Program-made: the position numbers and the translations under genes | The notes under the pieces: generated by a model | The model's database searches: none | The model's input: the letters and a program-made list of their open reading frames with translations, nothing else | What the model was told of the DNA's origin: nothing | NCBI GenBank assembly: GCA_001969505.1 | Contig: LSSK01000553.1 | Location: 1-50,966 of the forward strand | Direction of reading: 5' to 3' | Origin: Zancudomyces culisetae | Lineage: Eukaryota > Kickxellomycota > Harpellomycetes > Harpellales > Legeriomycetaceae | Length of the DNA stretch: 50,966 bases | In this document: piece after piece, positions 34,530 to 45,500 of the stretch | Layout: every line of letters begins with the position of its first letter | How positions within the stretch are numbered: position 1 is the stretch's first letter

Positions 34530-35931
34530 TATTCTATATGTCCTTTGTGTTTGTGGTATATTATTTAGATATTAAAAAAATTTTTAAACAGAACAATTTA
34601 CAAATTTATTGCTTTGAACTCAAAAAAATTTTTTTTTAGCTTTTAACCTTCGATTTCGCAATTTGATTCTTTTTTTTTTTTTGCTCAATTGATTTTTCAA
34701 CTATTGGCTTGCAAAAACAGGAAACACCAAATACCTTTTACTCAGCTAAAAAGTTGTAAAAGATGTAATGCAAATGCTAATAAAAATTAATGGTGTAATG
34801 GATGCAATCATAATTGGAAAAGCTAAGCCAAAATAGAGTCTGTGGCAGCCAAGCTGAATAGGTTCCAGATGGAATTATTGTACATTTTTTTTGTGTTTAG
34901 ACACCATCATCAGGGGAAATGGTTATGGGATGAACTTCGCTTGATGGTACACATGTACCCCAGTTTTACTCCCAGCTATTTAATAGAAAAAAAAATGTAA
35001 TAACAATCTGGAAAAGATGCCCAGTCTCAATTATTACATTTTTTTCTTACCTAGTATACAAGAAGATAGTTTAAGAATAGCCGGATAAACTGCTACAGAC
35101 GTGCTACAAGTGTTGTACTGTTCATCAGTTTGTGTTGTAATACTGATTTATTAGAACAGATAATAAGATGGTTGTTAGTAGCCTCCCTCCCATACTACCA
35201 CCCATTTAATAGACTTTTCTACTCGAACAGCGCGAAATCATCCTCCATTCTAACCTAATAGTAGCCATACCAGCATATTCTGGCACAGACTTGAGTCAGT
35301 ACTTGGATACCACCACCACTAACCTGTTTTCGTTGTATTTGGTCTTCTTTCAGACTAATAAATAGGTAGACTAAACATTAATGCCTACAAAGTGAGACTA
35401 GCGACTTGGTATGGTATTATTGAAAACTAAGTGTATTTTTGAATAAAAAAGTGCGACAGTTCATGTAAGGGTGTAGTCATTTCCCTGTCTCTTTTTCCTA
35501 CTCTCAGCACTCCAGCACTCAGCACTCAGCTCCCATCCACTCTCAAAAAAAACGGTTGAGCTCTTTTTCATTTTTAAAAATGTTGAATTTTTTCTGTACT
35601 TTTATTCCTATACCCGGCTTTAAGTGTACATAAAAAATTTTCATTTAGGTGTTTTTTTTTCCCTCCCCCTAAAAAAAACACTGGAATTTCAGCAGGAATA
35701 GTATCAGCCTATGCGATTGCCCTGGAAAAATACCCCTCAAAAAAAAACATCAGCTTTGGCTATTTGCTAACATTTTATAGTTTTCCTTTTACATTTTACT
35801 TAAAATAAAACCCAAAAGAACACTTAAGAAATCAATTCACACTCATCTCCCGATCAGTAATACCATAGCCGGATTTTTCTTCCATTTTCTAGGTTAAATA
35901 TATTATAGAAATAGCTACCGCATCAACATTA
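34530..35931. other. Divergent promoter region between EBP2 and the CK2 beta gene
   Basis: About 1.4 kb with long A and T runs (for example 34626-34640 and 34671-34681) and an AGCACTC tandem at about 35505-35530. I see no supported gene. A small RNA gene cannot be excluded by eye. Confidence 0.6.
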
Positions 35932-36954
35932 ATGTCGGATTCAGATAGTGAAAATGTTACAGAAAACGATTACGAATTTGGTAAGAAAATCCTTGTGATA
36001 AAGCTATTTCTCCCCTCTCACCTTCCTCCAGCATACTATTAAAAAAAAAGAAAACTGTTTGTGCTAGCAAAAATAAGACAAGGAAATCGAAGACTAACCA
36101 ACAGTATTTTTTAAACAAATAACATAGATTCGGCGGAAGGCGAGACTGAGGATGAACCAGTATCTTGGATAGCCTGGTTTTGCTCATTAGTCGGTCATGA
36201 ATTCTTTTGTGAAGTGGATGAGAGCTTTATCGAGGACGAGTTCAATTTGACGGGTTTGGCTGGACAGGTTAATTATTATCATAGGGCGATTGACACGATT
36301 TTAGATGCGGAAATGGAAGACGAAGATTCGGTAGGCAGTGCAGAGCAAGAGATGATTGACACATCTGCCGATACTTTGTATGGATTGATTCATGCGCGGT
36401 ATATAATTACAACGAGCGGATTGCGACAGATGGCGATAAAGTACGAAAACGGTGAATTTGGAACTTGTGCTAGATACTTGTGTAAAGGAACCCATCTACT
36501 TCCTTGTGGGCTTTCGGACAACTTAGATGTAGATTCAGTCAAATTGTTTTGTCCTAGCTGCCTGGATATTTACAACCCGCTAAACTCGAGGTTTTATTCT
36601 GTTGATGGAGCATTCTTTGGGACAACTTTTCCTCATTTGTTTTTTGAAACATTCCAGGAGTATTGGCCTACCGACTCAACAGCTCTGTACATCCCCAAGA
36701 TCTTTGGGTTTTCCATTAATGAAAGAAGTAATTCAGGAAGTCGTAGTAAATGGCTTAGGATGATTCCACCAAACTCTATATACAACAACTTGGATGAAGA
36801 AATGGCTTCTTCGGAAGAAGAGGATGGTGAGAGGAAAAAAGATGGCGATCCTGACCAGGAAATGAACTCAGAATCAAATAATGTTGCCACCCCTAAAGAT
36901 ACCACCCCAAACTCGGCTAGAAATTCGTATCGTCCACAACACAGTCTCGCTTAG
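35932..36954 (+). CDS. CKB1: Casein kinase 2 regulatory (beta) subunit, one intron
   Basis: The regulatory beta subunit of protein kinase CK2; it dimerises through a zinc finger and sets holoenzyme assembly and substrate choice. Exons are 35932-35980 and 36128-36954, giving 291 residues. The intron runs GTAAGA..CATAG with a GACTAAC branch site near 36090. Conserved features are WIAWFCSLVGHEFFCEVDE (about residues 29-47), an acidic stretch (EMEDEDSVGSAEQEM), LIHARYI, and a zinc finger with CARYLC and FCPSC pairs. Then follow YNPLNSRFYSVDGAFFGTTFPHLFF and an acidic, disordered C-terminal tail. Choice of CKB1 over CKB2 is by length and acidic insert only and is less certain than the family. Confidence 0.93.
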
Positions 36955-37552
36955 TAATTAAATATTCATCCATATTTTGCTTTTCTTGTTCCAGAAGACT
37001 TTACCAAGAACAACTTTAAGTTATTATCTTTATAATTTTATTTTCCGATTTACCTTGTTCTGTGTATGCTCCTCTTTATACACCTTTGTTTTTTTCACTA
37101 CCATATACATTTCTCTAGTTGATTTTTTAAAATTGAAATAAATACACACTTTTTTATATGAGAATGATGCGCCATCTACAAATTGGCAACATCTTTAATA
37201 GTATCTCGTGCTAAGCTGGATATCTTTTGTGTGCTACATTGGGTTTATTCAGATTACCCTTTGTATTTGCATTGATTTTTTTTTCTGTATTTGAAAGTGA
37301 GAAATAAAGTGCAAAAAATATTGGTGCGTGAATTGCAACAAAAATCATAGTTTGCTGATACTAAAAAATTCACCCATCCGCCCACCAATTCGCCCATCCA
37401 TCCATATGTACCCTTTTTTTTTCTTTTTCTTTTTCTTTTGTTTTATAAAATTTGATTTCATGAGCACATACTATTTTCTAGATAAATCTATACTTGCTAC
37501 TTAATTAAACCTTGTGAGAATATATATATATAATTAGGAGCAAACACAAATA
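36955..37552. other. Intergenic between the CK2 beta and NDUFAF2-like genes
   Basis: About 600 bp holding the 3' end of one gene and the promoter of the next. AT-rich with T runs at 37411-37440 and a TA run at about 37521-37531. No gene seen. Confidence 0.6.
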
Positions 37553-38117
37553 ATGACTATCCTTAGAAAGCTATTATTTCAATATAAGAAAACCAACTTT
37601 TTCTGGAAAAGGACCAGATTTGCTGGTGTAGATCTAGTGGGGAACATGTATTTTGAGAAAATTATGGGAGGTTAGTATGCTGTTTACCAATCTATATCTG
37701 TATATACCCTTTCTTTTTTTAAAAAAATAATTCCCTTGCAATATTTATATCCCAGATTCGGGGTTTTCACTTTTATTGTACTTTTTTAATAGTTTTTTCT
37801 AAAGATTATTTGTAACAATTCAGCTCGTAGGTCAAAAAGGTTTATAGAATACAAGTCAGGAAATGAATTAGATTCAATTCCAGTGTTATGGATATCATGG
37901 CTAAGACATGGAAGATCAGTTGCTCCCACCGAACAGGTATGCCCATCGCTTTTGGTATTCATATTCAATGCTTTAATAAATGAAAATGATTGTATTTTTT
38001 TTTATTCTTTAGGATCTACTTGATGAGGAAAATCGAATTATTCAGTTGAGGAAAAAGGTGGAATTACTAAAACAGAAAGAGCTTGAAGCTGGTGAAGAGA
38101 AGGACTCTCATAAATAA
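37553..38117 (+). CDS. Complex I assembly factor, NDUFAF2/B17.2L family, two introns
   Basis: A small mitochondrial protein of the NDUFA12/B17.2 fold that assists late assembly of NADH:ubiquinone oxidoreductase. Exons are 37553-37670, 37824-37936 and 38013-38117, giving 111 residues. Joins give GARRSKRFIEY and PTEQDLLDEE in frame. Family marks are GVDLVGNMYFE (as in GTD.FGNKYY), RRSKRFIEY (as in RRIVEY) and IPVLWISWLRHGR (as in IP.EW.AWIRRTR), followed by a charged C-terminal helix. The N-terminus is basic with aromatic residues, fitting mitochondrial import. The first 5' splice site is GTTAGT, an unusual form. NDUFA12 itself is the alternative, but the short C-terminus and divergence favour the assembly factor. 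Confidence 0.85.
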
Positions 38118-39162
38118 AACTCGTTTTACTAGCTGTACTCCATCGTATATTACTTCATTGATTTATTTATATATTTAATTTTATGTTTGGGAATGGGAGT
38201 GTAAAAGTAGAGGATTGTGTTTATTTAGATAAAGTTTGGTTTAGAACAAAGTCCATTGCTCTGCCCTTGCATGTACTTTTGGTTTTTTATATATTATCAA
38301 TAGCTTCAGGGCAGTACACTAAGTATTACTGCTATGTTTTGTACAAGAGCGTGCGAGTTTCTTATCTAAATTACAATAAAGTTTTGAATAGTGGTTTTTG
38401 ATCTTTTGAGATAACACTTTTGCTGCAGTTAAGCTGACCATCACAAACCGAAAGATAGAGAAAAAGAAAGTATCTGAGACTTGCGTTAATAGGGCAAAAA
38501 AGCTGTAGAGCATCCTGGTTTTACAACCCTATCGAAATATAATCACATCAACAGAGAAAATACAATATGTATGTTCATGGGCCAAACCACTTAAGATTGC
38601 AGTCGAACCAGCTTTTTTTGGTGATTATTATGGTAAGACCTAAAATAAAAAACCACTGTACACAGGAAAGCAAGCACTATATAAGCCTGGAGTTAAAGCT
38701 ATATATTGTGATACATTCATTTGATCGGCTTTGGTTAAAATCAAAAGATTAATCAACAATCACAGCCAAACAACATGGCTAGCTTTCAGTTCGATTTAGC
38801 TAGGAAAGAACAGAAAAAATCAATAAAAAAGACAAAATGAAAACAAAACGGGCAAATGGTGGACGTGGTGAAGTGAAGTTAAAATTGTAGCAGTTAACTG
38901 AAAGTGAAAGTGAAAGTGAAAACTAGAAAGTACCTTTTACACCATAGATATACTATTTTAAAAGTCTTCATTAAAAACAGGAGGGGTGGGTACATTTAGC
39001 AATTTAAGAAGAAAAAACGTTTTGTATATCCAGAGTACAGTAGGGTCCATTTTACCAAATATCTGTGAGAGTATAGACGCTGGAATGTTATCCACAATCG
39101 ATCAACTAGCACTGAAAGTAAATATCCGAATGTAGTAAGAGCAACGCGAAAAAAATACCAAA
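38118..39162. other. Upstream region of the PDC2-like gene
   Basis: About 1 kb between the stop of the NDUFAF2-like gene and the ATG at 39163. It contains four GTGAAA units at about 38900-38924. Short ORFs have no recognisable domain. Confidence 0.55.
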
Positions 39163-42075
39163 ATGACCCTTAAAAGAAAGGAAGTGGGAGTAGAAGCTCA
39201 AGTGATAGATTCAGATAGCGATTTAGAAAACAATGTAGAGGACACAAAACGACTCAAGCATGAATCAGATGTGAGCACTAGCACTAGTACTAGTACTAGC
39301 ACAGGTACGGATTCGAAAAAACATTTTACCAAACAAAGCGGCTCGAGCGAGGGAAGATCGGGACAGGAAAATATCGTTTACAACGAGGTTGGAAATGATC
39401 AAATGGCCAATTGCAAAGATTCTGTATTTGTGATAGACCTAGAAAAGGATGAGGAGGTGGCGTATGAAGGATATTTGACTGAGGATACTCCCTCGATAGA
39501 AGATGAGGATTGTATCACTACAACCAATGAATCCGCAATAGAAAATGCTATTACAACAGATGAAAACAAACTTGCAAATCAGAATATTTCTGGAGGACTT
39601 GAAAGTTTAGAAGTAGAAGGTGTGGAGAATATAGAGAATGAAGATTCTCTCAAAAAGGAACAAAGTGTAGTTAAAAGTGTAGATAAAGACGATAATACTT
39701 CAAAACCACAGGGTTTTATTACAAGTATTGACAAGCTTGGAAGAGAAAATCTGGAAATTTGGGTATCAGAACATGAACCCGAGCCGAATGAATATAAGGA
39801 TGAGAAAAATAGGGCTGAGAATGGAATATTTGACATAAAATATAAGAGTGAAGAGGAGAGTGAATATGCTGTGAAGGCGATTACTCAAAGCTTTGAAGCA
39901 AAGGATGTATTTGAGGCTAGCCACAATAAAAAGACCAAGGTATACCTTGATGCAGAGGCCAAGAAAAATAGAGAAAAATTGCAAAGATTCAAAAACAGAA
40001 TCAAAAAAAACGGATTGTTAACATTTAGGCTAGCGAAATATGCGGCAAAATCGCATGCAGCAAAACAAGCACTGGAAATGAACAAAGTGGTGCCGTGGCT
40101 TATTTACAAAGCTCTATATGAATGGTATTTGGCACATAAGGGTGATTACAAATACGAAGAAGGGTTTTTTGCAGATAAATGTGGCGAGTTTTTGAGCTTA
40201 ATTGACAGAAAAAGCGTAAAAGACTCTGGATTAACCTGTGCAAGCTTCAACTATCATTTTATGAAATGGTTTAATATAACTCTTAACGCAACATATTCTA
40301 AAATAAAACAAAACCTGAATGAGCTAGACAGGCTCAGGAAACAACAACCGAGCGAAGTTAAGGGAGTTAAGACTGGGTCAAAGAACGCGCCGATGGCCAA
40401 ACCTGTGATTAGAATATGGAATAAAACCTCAGACGCAGAGCTAAGTATGCTACTTTCGAGGTATGGTAGTAAAAACATATTTGTTGTAACAACGACGGGT
40501 ACTTACTATCGATTATTGCCTGATGAAAAGCTAGCAGAGACAATGATTCCAATACAAAAAACATCCGATTCTAACCAAGATGACCAAAAAAAAAGTGCAT
40601 ACGCGGGTGTAGAGGGAGAGAAACTATCAACAATACTATGCTCCAACGTTGATGGAAGCGAGAAGCTTCCTCTCTGGATAGTCGGATCCACAGTTAATCA
40701 GAAGGAAAGTTTAAGATCGTTAGATAGAATTTCCTCGACAATTTCGAGGGCGGGTGGTTTTGAAGTTATGAATTCAGGGCCATCCAAGTTTGAGATACAA
40801 TGCAACTCTGCGTATCACTCACAGAACAAAGTAAAAAATGGAAATGGTAGTAATATAAATGGCACTAGTTCGTTTACTCGTTCAAGAGGACTTGGGAACC
40901 CACCCATGCCTTTAAAACCAGGAAACAGTATGGAAAGATCGCAGAGCGAAGAAACCAAGAACACAGGTCTTGGTTGCGAAGAGAATGACTATGAAGGCGA
41001 TGATGATGGTGATGATTTTCCGTTCTACTTGCTCTTCAACTCCAAATCTGTAGTAACACCATCAATGTTTGCAAATTGGTTGAGCTGGTTTGATGCGCGG
41101 CTAAAAATAAATAAAAATCGTAAAATCCTTTTGCTTTTAACTGATTCTGCTATCCACAGACAAGATGTTGCCAACGAAATGACGTTTACCAATATTAGGC
41201 TACTACACTGCCAAAACAGGTCGTTTGGCAATTTAGTACTTGACTTGGCTCTGGACTTTCGATTAAATTACCGCCTCCGGTATTACGACTACCTACTTGC
41301 AAGATTTGGGGTAAAACTGTACAAATCAGATTCGTTTTACTATCCATTTGAACTATCAAACAAAATGTTTTTTTGCAAAGATGGAAAAATGAATGTCGAT
41401 TTTACATCCTCAAAGATTAGGCTACCTCCTGATATCATTTCGATTGTCGACGCTGCGTATTACCTTAACGAAGCTTGGGGACAGGGAGTTGAGTCGGATT
41501 TTATTTGCTCTAGATTTTCCATATTCACTTCCAGCCTCTCTCCGCGGGCTAAAACACATTTGTATAAGTACAACAATGACAAAACACTAATCGAGTTAGA
41601 GTCTTTGATATTTGTTTTGATGATGGTACTAAATCCAATAAGTTCAAATGGCTCTTGTGAATCATCTTCTTTGGCTAGCTTTTATTCATTACACAACATC
41701 TATTTATACGCCTGTAACAATGCCAACAATTTAAATGATGGATTTCCTTCAGTATCCTATCCCTCCGACTTGACATTGTGTAATGAGCTGGATATCCCTT
41801 ATTCTGATCTTCTCGAAACCGAAGTTACAAAGTATGAAGCCGAAAAACCCAAAACAACCAATGTCGCCACCGTCACAAACCCAACGGACGAAGCTAAGAA
41901 CCAGGTTGTTACTGGTGATAATGACGGTGGCTCAAGATACACTTCGTTTTCACCGACTCCCCTAGATCTTGGCCGGCTTTTAAATTATCCAACGGAATCA
42001 CACGCGGATATTTCCCAATTTTCCGACACTGATCTTTTGGATATGGTGCTTGCCGATGTGATCTTTTATTTATGA
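39163..42075 (+). CDS. PDC2-like transcription factor derived from a pogo/CENP-B DDE transposase
   Basis: Probably a DNA-binding regulator of the Pdc2/Rag3 type, which controls pyruvate decarboxylase and thiamine genes in other yeasts. It has 970 residues and no intron. Residues 1-265 are acidic and polar with a Ser/Thr run from an ACTAGT repeat (39275-39303). Residues about 265-400 are two helix-turn-helix-like segments of CENP-B type (KYAAKSHAAKQAL; VVPWLIYKALYEWYL and FNYHFMKWFNITL). A DDE-like core follows: TGTYYRLLPDEKL (about 445), ILCSNVDGSEKLPLWIVGS (about 490-510), FANWLSWFDARL (about 640), LLLTDSAIH (about 658) and LVLDLALDFRLNYR (about 690). The first catalytic Asp appears to be Thr, so transposition is unlikely. 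The C-terminal 150 residues are polar. The ILCSN.DGSEKL block is the strongest link to Pdc2. No inverted repeats or transposon ends were seen. Confidence 0.8.
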   Translation: MTLKRKEVGVEAQVIDSDSDLENNVEDTKRLKHESDVSTSTSTSTSTGTDSKKHFTKQSGSSEGRSGQENIVYNEVGNDQMANCKDSVFVIDLEKDEEVAYEGYLTEDTPSIEDEDCITTTNESAIENAITTDENKLANQNISGGLESLEVEGVENIENEDSLKKEQSVVKSVDKDDNTSKPQGFITSIDKLGRENLEIWVSEHEPEPNEYKDEKNRAENGIFDIKYKSEEESEYAVKAITQSFEAKDVFEASHNKKTKVYLDAEAKKNREKLQRFKNRIKKNGLLTFRLAKYAAKSHAAKQALEMNKVVPWLIYKALYEWYLAHKGDYKYEEGFFADKCGEFLSLIDRKSVKDSGLTCASFNYHFMKWFNITLNATYSKIKQNLNELDRLRKQQPSEVKGVKTGSKNAPMAKPVIRIWNKTSDAELSMLLSRYGSKNIFVVTTTGTYYRLLPDEKLAETMIPIQKTSDSNQDDQKKSAYAGVEGEKLSTILCSNVDGSEKLPLWIVGSTVNQKESLRSLDRISSTISRAGGFEVMNSGPSKFEIQCNSAYHSQNKVKNGNGSNINGTSSFTRSRGLGNPPMPLKPGNSMERSQSEETKNTGLGCEENDYEGDDDGDDFPFYLLFNSKSVVTPSMFANWLSWFDARLKINKNRKILLLLTDSAIHRQDVANEMTFTNIRLLHCQNRSFGNLVLDLALDFRLNYRLRYYDYLLARFGVKLYKSDSFYYPFELSNKMFFCKDGKMNVDFTSSKIRLPPDIISIVDAAYYLNEAWGQGVESDFICSRFSIFTSSLSPRAKTHLYKYNNDKTLIELESLIFVLMMVLNPISSNGSCESSSLASFYSLHNIYLYACNNANNLNDGFPSVSYPSDLTLCNELDIPYSDLLETEVTKYEAEKPKTTNVATVTNPTDEAKNQVVTGDNDGGSRYTSFSPTPLDLGRLLNYPTESHADISQFSDTDLLDMVLADVIFYL

Positions 42076-42112
42076 TAATTAGCAGGTTAAAATCTTATAA
42101 ACTATATCTGCA

Positions 42113-42164
42113 CCTCTACCTCTACCTCTACCTCTACCTCTACCTCTACCTCTACCTCTACCTC
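42113..42164. repeat. (CCTCTA)8 hexanucleotide repeat
   Basis: Eight exact units at 42113-42160 plus a partial unit, lying 38 bp after the stop of the PDC2-like gene and before the 3' end of the convergent large gene. The minus strand reads TAGAGG units. Confidence 0.95.
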
Positions 42165-42528
42165 CCTCCCTTTTCACTTGAATATTATTTGTATTTTTTA
42201 GTTTACAAAGTGTTTTCAAGAGGCTAAAAAGTTCAAATATTTTAAACAAAGTATAAAATGTTAACACAATAAAGCTGATCTACAAATACTAGTTTGATTT
42301 ATTTGAAACAAGCAAATGAGTACAAAGCAAAACGATAAATATTAGAAGGTTATAATTAAAAAAAAGTAGCAAAAAAGAAAGAAAAAGAGATGAGAAAGCA
42401 ATACTAGCTGCAGCTTGAACTTTTTTTGGATGCTACCATATATCCAGCTTGGCTCAAAAAAAAAAAAGAAATAAAGAAATAAAGAATGTTGGTGTTTATG
42501 ATGAAAGTAAAAGCAGAGCTAAAAGCAA

Positions 42529-45500
42529 TCATTTTTTGCCTCTCTTGAGAACATTTGCAAACTTAAAGAAGGAACTCTTTTTTGTTTTTGTTTTTTTTTC
42601 TTTATCTTCGTACTTTGTTTTATCAGCAGAACTAACATCAGTGCTGCTTTTTTGCATATTATAAGCATCACTATGCAGCATGTAGGAGCCATCAAACTTC
42701 AGCAGCGAGTCTATGTTTGGTGATTCCAATTTGAAGAGTTCGCTGCCTTCCGTATCATTTGTATTGATTAGGATGCTAAAGATTTTACTGGGAGAACCAC
42801 CAGTGGCCAAGCTTTCAGAAACATTTTTTGATTTGTATAGTGGTATATCAGTCTTGAGATTGTTTTCTAGAGCAATCCTCTGGATACTGCCGGGCAAGCC
42901 TCTTGTGGGCAAATCCTTGTAAACGCTGTTGTGATGTTTTTCTTTAAAAAGACTCACAGCTTCCTCAGCGTTACTCCTAGAAATCCGGTTTCGGCTATAG
43001 CTCGTCGTCTGGTTATATCCAATATTTTCTCCTATATGTGGAAAATCATTGGTTCTGTTTTTATCATGCGTAGAGCCATCACCATAACCCTGCGAATTTC
43101 CAGCACTTCCAAAATTTGAATAGCCACCAATTATTGCGTTTATATTCTCTGACATCCCCCCTTCCATACTATTTGTTTCAAGCAGTTTTCTAAAATCATG
43201 TATGGTCGAATAACGCGAACCCCGGCTCATTTTTTTTGAATAAACAGTGGTTGTTGCCGCTGTGGTTGCACCAAATTCGGGTTTCGCACTATCATCATCG
43301 CTGTGACCTTGATTTTGAGCTCCAAAAAACATGTCTTTCTGGTGTCCATACACACTGTTAAAGTAGTAGCTTTCCCACGAATTTTCCGAATTGATCGAAT
43401 CTAATTTGGGTTTGTTTGCAGGCATATCTTGTGAATTAGAAATATAATCCGTAAAAATGTATTCCATGCTGTTAAGGTCAAGTTCATACATACCGTGTCG
43501 CTTGTGAAAGGAACTATTTCTGTTTTTAGATGCGATTGAAGTTTTTTCTAGAATCTGCCACGACTTTAAACTCGCACACTCATCGGTTTGACTACTAGTT
43601 GTTGTTGTCCGAGCTCCATCCCCTGCATTGTACAAACTTGTACCATCATTATCATTTTTCCGACTGTACATTTGCTCATAGATATTGGTTTCTTCTAGCG
43701 CTATAGAAGTACGTGTTTCCGTATGATGTGCTGAATTATTATTTTTGTGCAAATCTTCTTGGCATTCAGCGTCGTTGTATGAGAATTGATTGTAGAATGG
43801 CTGATATGAGTCTAGGTTCCGCATGCTCTTATCATTCTCTTTGAGCATAGAGTTGTTATTTTGGCTATTTGCCTGAATTATTTGACCTATAAGTCTTGCG
43901 GCTTCGGGAGTAAATCTTGTGGGATCATCCTCTACAAGTTCTCTATAGCCATCTGATGCTTCTGTGTTACGTTGTGCTTGTGCTTGTGCTTGTGTTTGTG
44001 TCTGTGTAATGTCAGATATACTCAGCTCCAGTGACTCCTTTGAAAGATTTATATACCCGCCCCTTAAGCGAGTAGGCTGTGATAGCTTGTCTTTTATTTC
44101 GTTTTCTAGATTCACTTTTAAAGGCTGACAAGTTAAAATGGTTTCTGGAGAATTGACATTGGTATAGTACATGATCTTACAAGCGCTCTCAGTCTCATCT
44201 TCATCGTCAGCTTCATTTTCGTCGTTTTCGTTATTATCTTTGTGAAAGTCACCATTCTGAACTTTACTATTGATTGCGCCTGTACTCTCATTATCGGATA
44301 AGTCACTGACACTAGCTTTTAGAATATTATTTGGTTCTTCCTCATTTTCCCCAAATTTTGTGCTTTCCCGATTCTTAATACTGGCAGTCACTTCAGACAT
44401 TCTGTTTATGAGCTCAACGCTTTCTAGATCACCAAAGTGAAGTGATGAGGGGAGACCATCAAACTTTGGCACCTTTGATGTTGAGCTAGATCTGTATAAT
44501 GAGCTCATACGAATACGAGAATTTTTGTCTTTCTTGGAACCGTGTTTGGCATCTTGGTGTTGAAGCATATCCCCAAAATGTCTGTTATCACCCAAGGCAC
44601 CCAACTTTGCCAACCTATCACTACTTATGGTATGACATCCCGATGAATAGAAAGTTTTGTCGCTATTTGTTGGCTTGTTTTGATTAGACATACGTGTTAG
44701 ACCCATATCAGCACTAGTAACTGATTTTATATCACTATGAACTGTTGTATACTTTGAAAATATATTCGAAACACTTTTCTTTTTCATTTGGCTTTTAGAA
44801 AATTTGTGTTTCAAAGTTTGAACAAAATTCTTGGATTTTCGCACAATACTAGTGCTTTTGGATTTTTGTGAGTTTGTGTTGAGGTTGATGGTCTGATGAT
44901 ATTCTATTCTATTCACAGGATTGATTAATTTGTCAAAGCTATTGTTTAGTAGTATATTATCGTATTCCCCTTCAAGTAGGCTGTATTTGCTAAATGCCTG
45001 TGGGGACCTTAGAAGTTGGCTTTTAGAGCAGGAACTACTAGTCGGTGAAGAATTATCAAACATATCAATCAACGATCTCATTTTCTGCGACGTTTCTTTG
45101 TTTCTTCTGGTGCTTTTACTCGTCTCAAGAGGAAAATAGAAAGCACCGGCTTGTTGAAGCATATTTTCGTAACTTAGCTCTCCACTCCTGGGGATTTTCG
45201 TTGGTGTACCTAATGAATACAAATAATCTGGACTGCTCTCATTATATAAAAGCTTACTACTTATTCCAGCACTATGGTAGTTTTTAGAAGCTTCAGAGCC
45301 AAATTGAATATCAAATGGCTGGCTTTGGGTTGAAATAGTTAGTTTTATGTTTTTGCCATGTGGTTTTTTAAGATAAGCAGGATTGGATGATTTCTTGCTT
45401 CCTCTACGAGTGTTGTAACGAAATTCATTTATACGCATCTGTGAAGAGTTCGCATCAATCATGTTGATAGGCAAACTTTTGTGCCTGGCTTTTTTAATAG

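Noticed and set aside
39163-42075. Active DNA transposon
   Set aside because: First catalytic Asp replaced, no terminal inverted repeats or TA duplications seen, and long acidic extensions.
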